Assembly (NCBI GenBank): GCA_020205615.1
Contig: CM035153.1
Span: 78,468,040-78,532,039, forward strand
Direction of reading: 5' to 3'
DNA length: 64,000 bases
Origin: Panax quinquefolius
Lineage: Eukaryota; Streptophyta; Magnoliopsida; Apiales; Araliaceae
Positions 47,125-59,490 of this stretch are shown here, piece by piece. The first letter of the stretch is position 1, and every line of letters begins with the position of its first letter. The position numbers and the translations under genes were made by a program. The notes beneath the pieces are model-generated. The model was not told the origin of the DNA, made no database searches, and saw only the letters and a list, made by a program, of their open reading frames with translations.

Positions 47125-47970
47125 TTACTCATACGTTTTTCTCCTCTGGTGTCTTTGGGGCTTGTTTCTTGAGAGATGTATTCCATGGCTCATCGACATG
47201 AGACCTCTTTTGGAATCTTCCATGCTAAACCTTTTTAGCATCATGTCAATGTACGTTCCTTGGGATAAGCCAAGCATCCTATTAGATCTATCTCTATAGA
47301 TCTTTATCCCCAAAATATAGGATGCTTCTCCCAAGTCCTTCATGGATAAGTGTTTAGATAACCGATTTTAATTATTTGCAGATAGGAATATCATTCCCTA
47401 TCAGTAATATATCATCAACATATAATACAAGGAATGAAACAGCGCTCCCACTAACCTTCTTGTACACACATGGTTCATCCTCATTTTTGATAAAATCAAA
47501 CTTTTTGATTGTCTCATCAAAACGGATGTTCCACCTACGAGAAGCTTGCTTTAATCCATAAATGGATCGTTGTAGCTTATCAGACTTGATTTGTTCCAAC
47601 CTTTGAAACAAATCCCTCTGGTTGTGTCATATACACATCCTCCTCAAGTTTCCCATTGAGGAAGGCCATTTTCACGTCCATCCGCGCGATTTACGTAGTC
47701 ATGGTAAGTCTGCAATCGCAAGCAAAATCCGAATGGACTTGAGCATTGCTACTGGTGAGAAGGTTTCGTCATAGTCAACTCCTTGTCTTTGTTTGAAACC
47801 TTTTGCAACCAGTCGGGCCTTATAGGTCTCTACCTTGCCGTCTGCTCCAGTCTTTCTTTTAAAGACCCATTTACACCCAATAGGCTTAATGCCTTCAGGT
47901 GGTGAGACCAAAGTCCATACTTGGTTCTCATACATGGAGTCCATCTCAATTTCATGGCTTCTTGCCATTT
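47125..47970 (-). pseudogene. C2 reverse transcriptase
   Basis: Three open pieces in order: 47699-47968 (ENQVWTLVSPPEGIKPIGCK, WVFKRKTGADGKVETYKARL, VAKGFKQRQGVDYDETFSPV), 47372-47611 (RSIYGLKQASRRWNIRFDET, catalytic LYVDDILLIGND intact) and 47125-47343 (MKDLGEASYILGIKIYRDRS, LGLSQGTYIDMMLKRFSMED). Frameshifts near 47615-47690 and 47345-47370 separate them. The sequence is typical of the Angela branch (inference). Confidence 0.88.
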
Positions 47971-48144
47971 CTCCGAGTCTTTACTACTCATAGCCTTTGT
48001 TCAGTAATTCAATGGATCATCATCATCTATGATCGTACCTCATTGTCATCTTCTATGACAAGTCCATACCTATTTGGTATCTTTGGTACTCTTCATTTTC
48101 TGAATAGGGTGTGGTATGAAGGAATCTCTACTTGGTTAGGTACC

Positions 48145-49193
48145 TCACTTTGATCTCGTAGTATTTTGTGGTTCTTGAACTTCTTCAAGATATATCTTAC
48201 TCCCATCGACTCCTTCAAGGATAAACTCCTTTTCCAAGAAGGCGGCATGTTTTCGCAACAAAAACCTTTTGATCGGTTGGATGATAGAAATAATACCCCG
48301 ATGTTTCTTTAGGATATCCCACAAATCTACATTTGTCAAATCTAGTCCATGACTTATCGTTTTCAAATTTTTTGACATAAGTTGGACAACCCCAAGTCTT
48401 AACATGCTTAAGATTTGGTTTCTCCCTATCCATAACTCATATGGGGTCTTGGGGACGGATTTTGTAGGTACCTTGTTAAGTAGGTATACGGTAGATTCTA
48501 GGCATATCCCCGAAGGAAGCTGGAAGGTCGGTAAAGCTCATCATAGATCGAACCATGTCCAACAATGTTCGATTTCTCCTTTCAGATACACCATTCATTT
48601 GTGGCGCCCTGGTGGAGTCCATTGTGAGATTATACCATTTTCTTTGAGACTATTGAGAAACTCACCACTTAAGTATTCTCCTCCTCGATCAAATCGAAGA
48701 ATCTTAATACTCTTACTAGTTTGCTTCTCAACTTCACTTCGAACTCTTTGAACTTTTCAAATGATTCGATTTGTATTTCATTAAATACACATATCCAAAT
48801 CTTGAGTGGTCATCGGTGAATGTAATAAAATAAGAATACCCTCCTCTCGTGCGGTCGTTGTCATAGGTCCACATACATCGTGTGTACCAACCCTAACAAC
48901 TCAGTAACTCTTTCTCCTTTTCCACTAAAAGGAGATTTAGTCATTTTACCCATGAGACAAGATTCACAAGTTGGATATGATTCATAATCGAGATAGCTTC
49001 TAGAGCCCATCTTTATGTAACTTGGATAATCTTGTTTCATTAATATAACCGAGTCTACAGTGCCACATGAAGGTATAATTAACATCATCTCTTTTCCTTT
49101 TATTAGTTTGTTCAATTTGAAATATATTTTCATGCAAGTCAAGTATATAAAGTCCATTTCGCAAATTACCAACACCATATAAAACATTATCAT
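48145..49193 (-). pseudogene. C2 integrase
   Basis: The zinc-binding start reads FMWHCRLGYINETRLSKLHK, with His changed to Tyr, then YPTCESCLMGKMTKSPFSGK (48900-48990). The core from 48880 to about 48480 is frameshifted. The C-terminal part 48215-48433 reads PNLKHVKTWGCPTYVKKFEN and TRFDKCRFVGYPKETSGYYF. It follows protease and precedes RT, as in copia. Confidence 0.83.
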
Positions 49194-49500
49194 TATAAAT
49201 AGAACAACTATTGTTCTTTATTATAATATTAAAACCATCCATATCCAATACAGAGATAGAAATAATGTTTCTAATGATATTTGGAACAAAATAACAATTA
49301 TTTAAATTAATGAACTTGCCGTAGGCGGTGCTAAACAATAAGTCCCTACTGCCTAATGCAAGAACCTTTGCTCCATTTCCCACTCGTGGGGACGACCTCA
49401 TCCTTGCTTTCGACTTTTTCTACTGACGACCGGTCCCGTGATATTATTACATATGTGAGAACCACATCCGGTATCCAATACCCAAGTAGAAGATTGACTT
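49194..49500 (-). pseudogene. C2 protease
   Basis: The active site STWVLDTGCGSHICNN is readable at about 49443-49490 with DTG intact. The domain continues as VLALGSRDLLFSTAYGKFIN and NNCYFVPNIIRNIISISVLD (49250-49375). A frameshift near 49405-49440 separates the two parts. Confidence 0.83.
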
Positions 49501-49544
49501 TCAGAAAAATTAATTTCAATCATAAACAAACCTTGATTAAGGAT

Positions 49545-50239
49545 TCAAGCTTCTCCAAGCTTCTTCTGCTTTTGTTCTGCGAGATAATCCTTGCAGTTCC
49601 TCTTCCAGTGACCCGGCTTATTGCAATGGAAGCAAATTCCTTTGCTAGCTGGATCAAGTTTCTTTTGATCCTTCACTTTCGCCTTTCCTTTAGCCTTCTT
49701 GGATTTCTTCTTTTCAGAAGATACCTTGGGCCTCTTCCTTTTCTTGGAAGAATCATCCACCAAGAAGACATGGTTCTTCTTGGATAGGAAGTGACCTCAG
49801 CAGCTTTTCAACATGTTAAGTAATTGAGCAAGTCGACATCCAACTTATTCATGTGAAAATTCACAACAAATTGTGAGAAGGTGTGTGGGAGTGATCGCAA
49901 GACTAAATCTTGACTCAACTCCCCATCCATGACGAACCCAAGTCATTCCAAGACGCGTTCAATCAGATTGATCATCTTTAGGACATGAGTCTCAGCAGTA
50001 GTGCCCTCGGTCATCCGAGATCGGAAGAGCTCCTTAGATATTTCATATCTAGCGGTCCTACTTTGCTCACCATACAACTCTCCAAGGTGTAGTAGCATAG
50101 TAGGAGCATCCATGTTTTCATCTTTGCCGACGTCAAGCTCGTTACTCATGGATGCGAGCATGATGCATTGAGCCACAGATGCATCATCTTGCCCTTTGTT
50201 TAAAAGTAGCAATCTCTTCCTCGAGGTCGTCTCTCGCAA
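49545..50239 (-). pseudogene. C2 gag with zinc knuckle
   Basis: The capsid piece 49943-50239 contains MLASMSNELDVGKDENMDAP, TMLLHLGELYGEQSRTARYE and ISKELFRSRMTEGTTAETHV. The middle 49800-49940 is frameshifted. The basic, Lys-rich C-terminal piece 49545-49763 has one intact knuckle CFHCNKPGHWKRNC. Gag binds element RNA and forms particles. C1 lacks the intact knuckle. Confidence 0.87.
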
Positions 50240-50586
50240 CTTTTGCAGTATGCAGGCGAATTTAGGATATAAGAAATCTTTTCAAAGGTGAGAACAATTC
50301 TCGATTCCTTAAATCAGTGTAGTTCGGTCCGGTCGGTTTGTTAGCATCAAGTATGCTTCATGCAGTTGAAATTAGTGAATGTGACATTTTCAAAATTTCG
50401 CATGTAAAAGACAATATTTTAGCAAACATTCATTTTATTAATTACCAAAATAAATTAGGTCTTATTTTATATTGGTATCTCCCACTATTTTCTTCAAACT
50501 ATATTACCCTCATTTATATAGTTAAGCAAAATCTAATTAAAGTTTTTTTGCTAGTGAGAATAAGGATCCCATTTCAAATATATATA

Positions 50587-50960
50587 ACCTTGTGGTGACA
50601 CAACAAACTATATATAAATAAATAGGAAGACAACTCCTTGTCAATTACATCAACATGTAACTCCTTATTTTTGCCTCTTGGATTATTTTGATCAAGTGGT
50701 GGCACATCCGAATCAAAATTATCTAAGTTAAGTCCAACCTAGCACTTCCATATATTCAAAAAGAAAAATATCGCCCTTGTGGTGACACAACAAAACAATA
50801 TTGTTCAATTTTCTTTATAAGCATCAAATGTGATAAATTAACATCTTAAATACTTAATACTTGCCTTGTGGTGACACAACAAACTCATATTAAATATTTA
50901 ATACTCTATTAATTTTATCATGCTAGAAGGCGACGTTCGATATTCTAAATATCTTTGAAC
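50587..50960 (-). other. Serial hairpins with constant tip in the C2 leader
   Basis: The same array as in C1, read on the minus strand: TTGTGTCACCACAA at 50590-50603, 50777-50790 and 50866-50879, plus the variant GTGCCACCAC near 50696-50705 between GATTATTTTGAT and ATCAAAATTATC. The outer arms AAATACTTAATA (50849-50860) and TATTAAATATTT (50888-50899) pair. A tipless hairpin is at about 50935-50962. Order and spacing agree with C1. Confidence 0.85.
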
Positions 50961-50962
50961 GC

Positions 50963-51704
50963 TTAAGACTTAATAAAAAACTTTGAGGATTTGTTATTAT
51001 TAGTCTCATCTTGTTTAAGCTAGCATAAAAAATATATATATAAAATCGCGTCATATTATTAAACATGTGAAGCATGTTTGCATAATATATAATATATATA
51101 ATACTAGCATGCACATATAGAATACTATATTCTACCCGGATTGATTATGGACTTTTATATTCTAGTTTGGTTCACTAGAGCCACCAAGTGAACCAAAAGG
51201 TCAAACCCTAGGGTGCATAGAATAAACATTTAAATATAACTATTACATTTAAACTTGGGGCTCCATTACAAAATGGGTCTTTTAGCGCTCCTTGATCTTG
51301 GTCTTCGGTTCTTCTAAAAATTCTAACTAATCCTATTACATTAAACTATTTAATTTAAATAGAAACCTTGATCGTGAAATAAGGGAAGTACATAGAGAGA
51401 GATAGAATTTACATCAAGAAGAAAACCGTAGAAAAAGGCGAGGTACTGTGAGACCCCATTTAATAAAACTCATTCATTCAAAACATCCAACTAAAATAAA
51501 TCCAATCATATTGGTCAATTGTCCATAATCAATCCCATTTATTATCATACATATCATCATATGTATCAATAAATTAAATCATTCCATATATATATGAATA
51601 TCATTTAATGGGCAATTTTATGTTGCATGAAATCCAATTTCAAGATTAAAATAAACTCTTTTATTTTAATTATAAAATTATTAAAATTATATATATATAT
51701 AAAT

Positions 51705-51746
<42 letters not shown>

Positions 51747-51950
51747 CTACTTTTAATTATATGCAACTTGTTGTATCTCTCTGGACGTGATAGATATCAC
51801 TAATTGATATATAATATTATATGGGTCTCTTTTTTTATATGACAAAGACACATGATTGCTTTCAGATGTTAATTTGCTAGACAAAACTTTTGTTTTTTTT
51901 TTTTTTGTTTAAAAACAAACAACAATCATGCCTTTAAAAATTATATAACC

Positions 51951-51981
<31 letters not shown>

Positions 51982-52209
51982 AAAGAAAAACAGAACCTTG
52001 CTTTGCATCTTTTTTTCTTACTTCCTCGATCAACGTGTGGCAAAAAAAGAAGTCACGGTTTAATAAAAAAAAAAGCGCCATGTTTTTTCGGGTTTTTTTT
52101 TTTTTTCCATAATAATAATTTTATACAACAAATTATGCCCAATAAATTATTCAAAATACATACCCATACATATTTAGAATTTAATAATTAATAATTCGCA
52201 TAAAGTTTG
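50963..52209 (-). other. C2 leader, non-coding
   Basis: Region between PBS and the hairpins. It is AT-rich with (TA)n runs at 51709-51740 and 51952-51978 and homopolymers near 51890-51907 and 52088-52106. No gene seen. Confidence 0.7.
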
Positions 52210-52221
52210 GCTCTGATACCA
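52210..52221 (-). other. Primer-binding site of C2 (tRNA-iMet)
   Basis: TGGTATCAGAGC on the minus strand, one base from the 5' LTR. Confidence 0.9.
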
Positions 52222-52222
52222 C

Positions 52223-54061
52223 TATTAGGTTTTAATGAAAATCAAAGTAGGAATCAAATTGAAAAATTAATGGAAGCGAGATAAAATCGATTTTAAAATT
52301 TTTCACAAACCAATTACCCGGATCATCCTTTATGCATATTATTAATTAAAACGAAGAATAAGAAATTATGAAATCATACCCTTGTAGAAACGAGCTTCCT
52401 CAGTGCGAGTTCACCTCCTATTTCTCATGATCTCCTTGAATCTCCGGGTAGATTCCTTCCTTTGATCAATGTAAGCCACCCAAGTGTGTGGCCTCTATAG
52501 GTGATCCACCAAAGAAAAAGAATTATTCAAGAAGAATGGTTTGGCTCAAACCCTAGTTTTTCCTATCTCGAATAAGAAAAGGTGTGTACTCTCCCAATCT
52601 AGGAATTACATTATATCTCATATCTAATATAAGACTCCTCTTATAAAGATATTATATAACCTATTTTAATTAAAATAAGGTATTATTTATTTAATTACAC
52701 TCTTTTAATTAAATGGGCTCCCCTAATCCTATTAGGGATAATTAATTAAACTTCTTTAACTAATTTTCTTTCCTAATCCAATTAGGAATAAATGAGAGTA
52801 CAAATATTAAATTAATTCCTAAACCTTTTAGAAATTAAAATAATAATAATTATAATAATATTAATAAGACTCCTCTTATTAATTTATATTTAATATTTCT
52901 AAAATATTAAATAATAAATATTAAGCTATTTAATTTATTCTATCACCATATATTAAATTAAATATACTTAACATATTATTACAATTATGCCATTAACTTC
53001 TTAAATAATTATTCTTCCTTTTATGGTGTGACCCTTTAGGTTCTCCATATTAAGCGGTTGTGAATAAATCAATTAGAACAATTCTAATCTCATTTAAATA
53101 AATAAATTAAACAAATAATTTATTTAAATAAATAATATTTATTCTACAATAGGGATAAGCCTCCCTAGCGATTAACAACTTTCCGGATAATATAGATTTC
53201 AACATTAATCATAAAAGAACCTTTGAGTTAATAGTTCTGAAATACAATTCAATCCTTCCACCATACTATGTCCCAATTAAATATAAGACATGGAATTATT
53301 GTCAAGTCTTATTTTATTTAATTATATGTATTTCGATTCCTAAATGAACAACTCCTAATGAATGCAAATTAGAAACTACTTTCTAATTTCATTCCACCTC
53401 GCCAAGGATTCACGGGTTGTCATTTATCGAATCACATAGGACATTTCTCCTTTTACTAGAAGTGGTAGATTCTTTATTGATCATTCATTATCTTCATATA
53501 TAACTTATTACACCTAAGCATATCCTTTGATATACTCTAAGAGTCTTAAGGAATAAGTCAAAGTGTAATTCATTATATATAAGATACTATGATGATCTCA
53601 AGTCTAAGGATCATTTTGTCTTACTATCACTACAGAATTCCTATTGACGGGTAAGTAAAACTCCATTAGGTATTCCTTAGCGAGTCACGCGTCAAATGAA
53701 CTTATTCTCTAATAAGCACCTACATACTTGCTTTAGTGTCTCCACACAAATGATCATGAGATCAATCATCCTCATCCAATGAGCAAGCAACGTATGTACC
53801 AATCTATCCGGATTCACTAATCCCCAATTTAGTAATCCAATGATTGGGAACTATTTTAGTTTTAAGCTTTCTAAGAATTTAGATCTCATTAGAATGATCA
53901 TCATCATTATTCTAAAAGCGTTGCTTAATACTATGGGTTTATCACATATATTATTAAAACAAGCACCATGTAGATAATAAATGCCTTTAATAAATAATTC
54001 TTTTATTAATAAATAAATAAGATTGATTACATCATATATATGCTTTATCATCATACTTTCA
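52223..54061 (-). mobile_element. C2 5' LTR (1839 bp)
   Basis: Very similar to the 3' LTR, with scattered indels. The first base pair of the terminus is changed (TATTAGG for TGTTAGG). Near the outer end about 24 bases present in the other LTR (TGATTGGCTTGTATGCATAA region) are missing between CATCATA and CTTTCA. Confidence 0.88.
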
Positions 54062-54109
54062 ATTGATAACGGTTTATAATATGCATAAATGGTTTAATTG
54101 GACACATGA

Positions 54110-55030
54110 AACCCATATAAAGATTCATAGGGGTGGTTATTTACATAATATGCTTTAGCATGATAACTATTGTTATAAGCAAATTCAACTAAGGGTAATT
54201 GAACTTCCCAACTTCCTTTGAAGTCTATAATACAAGTTCTCAAAGATATCTTCTAATGTTGAAGAATAATTAATTCGATAGTTTACGATTCTCTCACTCG
54301 ACCACCATCGACTTCAGGATGATAAGTTCTACATTTACTTAATCTTAATTGTGTTCCTAAGTGTTTCAAGGCTTTTCCAAAATTAGAAGTAAATCTTGGA
54401 TCTCTCATCCATCGATCCGATACTATGGACATAGGTACTCTTATGCTATGGAAAGAGATAATTTCATTAATATAAACTTTGCAAGGTAAGGTGATCTAGG
54501 TTATGAGTAATCTTAATAGGTAAAAAGTGAGGTGATTTTGTTAAGCGGTCAACTATTACCCAAATGGCATTATGGCCCTTTTGTGTAGCTGGAAGACCAA
54601 CAACAAAATCCATAGTTATATGTTCCCACTTCCACTAAGGAATTGGTAAGGGTTGAAGTAAACCACTCGGCTTTTGATGCTCAACCTTAACCCCTTGACA
54701 CGTGAGACATTTACTTACCCATTCAGCTATTTCTCTTTTCATGTTTGACCACCAAAAGCGTCGACTTAAATCCTTATACATTTTTGTACTGCCAGGATGT
54801 ATGGAAAATTTAGAGTTATGAGCTTCATTTAAAATATCATCTTTTAAATCTTGGTCTAACAGAACCCAAATTCTATTTTCATATCTTATTATTCCATCCG
54901 TATCTATTCGAAATTTATTATACTTATCATGTGTTGAATTAGATTTGAACTCCTGACATTCTTCATCCTTCTCCTGTATCTCTTTAACTTTATTAAGCAT
55001 AGATGAAACTCCTTCTAAAATATACAACTT
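54110..55030 (-). pseudogene. B integrase, main part
   Basis: The zinc-finger piece 54635-55027 contains HNSKFSIHPGSTKMYKDLSR and WVSKCLTCQGVKVEHQKPSG, with the H2C2 ligands present. The core follows toward 54110: a TMDFVVGL-like start near 54600, then IVSDR with six extra bases before RDPRFTS (about 54390-54420). The first Asp of that box is kept, unlike in family A. Frameshifts occur at about 54480 and 54290. Confidence 0.82.
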
Positions 55031-55600
55031 TTAGGTAGAGGTAGTTGGACATTCCACCTCAATTTCTAAATTTTCAAACTCTTTTATTAACCTATCATTG
55101 GTGGTTAATACATTTAATTTTTCCTGATTCTTCCTACTTAATGCAACAGCTACTACATTGGTTTTGCCGGGATGATTTGAGATTTCACAGTCATAATCTT
55201 TTATCAGTTCTAACCATCGTCTCTGTCTTAAATTTAATTCCTTTTGTGTAAAAATATATTTGAGACTTTTATGATCTCATATATATCTCGCACTTCTCCC
55301 GAACAAGTAATGTCTCCAAAATTTTAGAGCAAAAACTATCGCACTGGCTAACTCTAGGTCATAAGTAGGATACCTCTTCTCATAATCTTTTAAGTTGTCG
55401 TGATGCATAAGCTATCACTTTCCCATGTTGCATCAACACACACCCTAAACCTCTGTGTGATGCGTCACTATATACTACAAGGCCTCCTGTATGATCTGGT
55501 AAGGATAACACTGGAGCAATGCTCAGTCGCTTCTTCAACTCTTGGAAGCATTCCTCATATTTATCTGTCCAGACGTATTTCATCGTCTTTTGAGTTAAAT
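55030..55600 (-). pseudogene. B RNase H
   Basis: The open piece 55380-55583 reads [40 protein letters not shown] and [13 protein letters not shown]; the YSDAS catalytic Asp is intact. The C-terminal ADALSRK-like end is near 55130-55155 with a changed codon. A frameshift at about 55380 breaks it. Confidence 0.83.
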
Positions 55601-56430
55601 TGGTTAATGGGGTTGCTATTTTTGAAAAATCTTTTATAAATCGTCAATAATAACCCGCTAAACCGAGAAAACTTTGTACTTGTTGGAGTTGTTGGTTGTT
55701 CCCAATTCACAACCATTTCGATCTTAATTTGGATCTACTGAGATATTCCATTTTTATCAATTATGTGACCTAAAAATTGAACTCTCTTCAACGAATTCAC
55801 ACTTGGAAAACTTTGCATAAAGTTGTTCCTCTCGTAATATTTCCAATACGACTCTCAAGTGTTCAGTATGCTCTTTCCGTGTTTTCGAGTATACCAGAAT
55901 ATCGTCGATAAACACTACAAAAAATTTGTCCAAGCATGGTTTAAACACTCGATTCATTAAATCCATAAATGTTGCCGGTGCTTTTGTTAATCCAAAAGAC
56001 ATTATAAGAAACTCATAATGTCCATAGCATGTCCTAAATGCTGTTTTCGGCACATCCTCCTTTCTTACCTTTAATTGATGATAACTTTGTTCTAAGGTCA
56101 ATTTTTGAAAAATGTTCTAGCCCCTTTTAATTGGTCAAACAAATCATCAATCCTTGGTAAAGGATATTTATTTTAATAGTTAACTTATTTAGCTCCCTAT
56201 AGTCTATACATAATCTCATAGTTCCATCCTTCTTCTTTACAAACAGAACTGGTGCTCCCCAAGGTGAAACACTAGGTTGTATGTACTTTTTATCTAAGAG
56301 TTCCTGTAATTGTATAAGTAACTCTTTCAGTTCTATAGGTGCCATTATGTACGGTGCCTTAGAAACTGGTGTCGTTCCTGGTGCAAGATCAATGACGAAC
56401 TCAATTTCCCAATCTGGAGGCAAACCTGGT
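55600..56430 (-). pseudogene. B reverse transcriptase
   Basis: From the right: [20 protein letters not shown] and [14 protein letters not shown] (about 56170-56270), then after a shift at about 56110 [40 protein letters not shown] and [20 protein letters not shown] (55757-56060). The FIDD catalytic box is intact. A second break near 55755 precedes the thumb. Confidence 0.87.
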
Positions 56431-57000
56431 AAGTCATTCGGAAATACATCAGGAAATTCCTTAAATATAGGTATTTGATCTAGTTTTACTCCTTCTTGTC
56501 GAGTATCAACTATATAGGCCAAATATCCTAAACAACCATTTCTAAGTAATCTTTCTGCCTGAACTATAGTCAAACATCGAGATTGCTTAAGTGAACAACT
56601 ACCGTTGAACACTACCTTTGACTTCGAAGTAGTCAAAAGATTTATACGTTTTTGATAACAATCAATCATCGCGTTATGATTAACTAACCAATCCATTCCT
56701 AAAATTACATCAAATTCTCCCACCTGAACTGGTATCAAATCTACCTTAAAATTATGTCCTTTTATTACCACACTACAGTTTCTGTATATGGTCTTAACTG
56801 GAATTCTTTCATTATTAGCATTTTCCATGCAGAATGGTTTATCTAAATTTTCACAAGATGTATTCAAGTTTGTAGAGAAATTACTAGAAACAAAAGAACA
56901 TGTAGCACCAGAATCGAATAACACATATGCATTTAAAGTGTTGATAGGGATGATACCTGTCACCACGTCCTGTGAAGCAACAGCATCCCTCACTGACATA
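56430..57000 (-). pseudogene. B protease (in frame with knuckles and RT start)
   Basis: Part of the longest open stretch in the window (56127-57251, 374 codons). Active site [20 protein letters not shown] at about 56885-56935 is intact. [20 protein letters not shown] follows at about 56655-56715. The domain itself shows no break; the enclosing gag-pol frame is broken on both sides. Confidence 0.87.
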
Positions 57001-58057
57001 TTAAATGTTCTCGCGGTAGGTCGATTATGAACTCCAATTGCAGCTACTGTTGATTGATTATTCTCTGGTATTTTAACCCACTTTCCTCCTTGATTCCTAG
57101 GTTTGGGACAGTTCCTTGAAAAATGGTCTAAGGAACCACAATTAAAACATTTATTTTTCCTTGGAAGAGGACACTGTGGAAAATAATGTCCCGACTGTCC
57201 ACAATTAAAACATTTGTTATGAAGGCATTCTCCTCTATGTTTCTTACTCAAATTCGGACAAGGTTTAATATTATTATTACTAAAGTTATTGTTATTATTT
57301 CTTATCTTTTCCCCGGGTTGTTAGAAAAAGAATTATCCCACTTACGTTTTGTTATTAAACCCACTTGAGGCGGGTTCTCATTCTAATTTTTCCTTTTTCA
57401 TTCGACTTCTCTTGTCGATGAAATTTAGCAAGACTTTTATTCTCACTTTTCGGCTATAATGGCCTTCTCTAGTATTTCGAGAGAAAGTTTTTATTTGAAA
57501 TCTTGACAATTTACTCAAATCGAGGTTTTAAACCTCTCCGAAACCTACTGAGTCTTTCTAAGTTCAATGGTTACTTGATGTGGAGAAAAACTGGATAGTT
57601 CATTAAACTTAGTTGTATATCGAGTTACTGATAAGATCTCCTTGTTTTAAGTCCGAAATTTTATTTCCATTCGGTCTTTCGAGGATTGGGAAAAATAGTT
57701 TTCAAAGAACAACTCTTTGAATCTATCCCAAGGAATAATTTCGCTTTCTACCCGACCTTTGGTTGATTCCCACCAATAATTAGCCTCACCTTTAAAGAAA
57801 AAGGTTGCAAAAGTTGTCTTTTGGTTATTATTAACATTGGTTACTAGGAAAATTTTCTCTATTTTAGAAATCCAAATTTGTACATCTAAAGGTTCTGATG
57901 TACCCTTAAACTCAGGTGGTCCAACTAATTTAAAGTCTTTAAAAGTTGTAATTTAGGTTCACATGTCTAATTATAACTCCTAGCATAAGGTCTACTAGCT
58001 CTTTGGGTAGAATTATCATCATTCATTTCTCTTTGGGGTCTTCTCGGTTGGTGGCAT
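57000..58057 (-). pseudogene. B gag
   Basis: ATG at 58055-58057 (MPPTEKTPKRN), then a frame with early breaks. Capsid words are readable between 57450 and 57930 in several frames. Two intact zinc knuckles, [14 protein letters not shown] and [14 protein letters not shown], lie at 57110-57215 and run on into protease. The knuckles are better kept than in family A. Confidence 0.8.
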
Positions 58058-58250
58058 GATTCTATATAAATCAATAAAATTCACATAAGAATTTGAGTAA
58101 CACAACATATTTTTTATTTTATATATCACAATAGTATTACACAACAACTTCATAATTAAATATACTATCTACTGAAATCTTGATCGATTACAAACTTTGA
58201 ATGCTTCTTTATTGTACTAATATAAAGGATTCAACCACCTATGCTACTCT

Positions 58251-58753
58251 CTAGAATTCATTGATATCATCAAAGGAATCTCGGATCATGTGAAAACCAC
58301 AGATCGATTGATGAGATAAGTCGTCTTCTTCTCTCTCACTAGGATATCGAACTACTACACTACGATGTAAATCATTAAAAGTATCTCGAACACCAAGAGA
58401 TGTTTTAAGAGGCCTTAACTGAATTTCCTTTCTGCCCCTCTGTGTATGGTGCAGTTGTACTTTTAGTCGTTGACTATGTCCCCTCTCATGTTGTAGCATT
58501 CCCTCAGCTATATCAGCCCTAAACCTCATTTTATTACCCTCATGTTCTGTTGTTTTCAACAGTGATGCCATTGCCTCATCATGCTCATCAATTCTCATTA
58601 TCTATCCTGCCATTGGATCCTCTTCTTCTCAAAGATCTAACGGTTGTTGATCATGAAGTAATTCCTCATCTTATATCATCCTTTGGCTATGTTTGACTCT
58701 ATTTGTGGTGGATTATTGGCTAATATCATTTCCAAAGCATTGGAGTTGGCCAT
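58251..58753 (-). pseudogene. B extra ORF upstream of gag
   Basis: Between PBS and gag, sense direction. A first ATG at 58751-58753 opens MANSNALEMILANNPPQIES, which meets stops near 58675 and 58630. The open part 58251-58598 is MRIDEHDEAMASLLKTTEHE, followed by charged, helix-prone sequence (EGMLQHERGHSQRLKVQLHH) and a tail with LHRSVVVRYPSEREEDDLSH. Place and size match the family A extra ORF, and both have HRS followed by YP-x-E near the C-terminus. Homology is possible but not shown. Function unknown. Confidence 0.6.
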
Positions 58754-58896
58754 CTATAAAAGAAAACTCCTTAACTATTGTATAGAAATTACACAACATA
58801 ATAATTTTAATGTTATATTTTATGTGTACTTTTAAAAATTTTACGGACTCAAGACTATATACTAAGATTTCTCTTCCTTATATCTATAGCCTTAAA

Positions 58897-58908
58897 GCGT
58901 TGATACCA
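58897..58908 (-). other. Primer-binding site of B
   Basis: TGGTATCAACGC on the minus strand; the first eight bases match the tRNA-iMet complement. It lies 5 nt from the LTR at 58914. Confidence 0.75.
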
Positions 58909-58913
58909 AAATT

Positions 58914-59436
58914 TATAATGCCCCATATCTATATTCCCACAAGTATCGATATGGTGTTTATAAAAATCAACATAATGCTTTTAAATCTATACACCCATGG
59001 TATCTCGATTATAAGATTACATTAAATAGAGGGACTATGGATATAATTCCACAGATCCAAAATTCACATGTATTCCATAATGATGTATAATTCTCAAGAG
59101 AACTATTTTTGTGTTTGGATACCCTCACTTGGATATATGAGGCATGTATTCTGTGATTAGAGTCTATCTATCCGAAATTAAGAGTATCAACAATAACATG
59201 AATAGTCCATATTACTAATACCCTCACCCGGATGTATAGTCTAAGCCAAACAAATTTATACTATCGTATCGATAATAACTATCTATCAAAATCCAGAGTA
59301 TCAATAACAACATAAGCAAATCCATGCTATTAATACCCTCACTCACGATAAATAGTTCCCAAGGATCTCAACTAGATTTGAAGAAGTTTAATTTTACATC
59401 TATATATGTAAGAAAACTCGGTTGGAAATAAAGATG

Positions 59437-59490
<54 letters not shown>

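Larger units (their letters stand above)
44558..54061 (-). mobile_element. Copia element C2 (Angela-like), nested in B
   Basis: Full-length copia on the minus strand: 3' LTR 44558-46417, PPT 46418-46430, RNase H, RT, integrase, protease, gag, leader hairpins, PBS 52210-52221, 5' LTR 52223-54061. It belongs to the family of C1 and the solo LTR. The left flank is TTACG; the right flank does not match, and about 50 bp of extra sequence precedes the resumed integrase of B. Confidence 0.9.
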
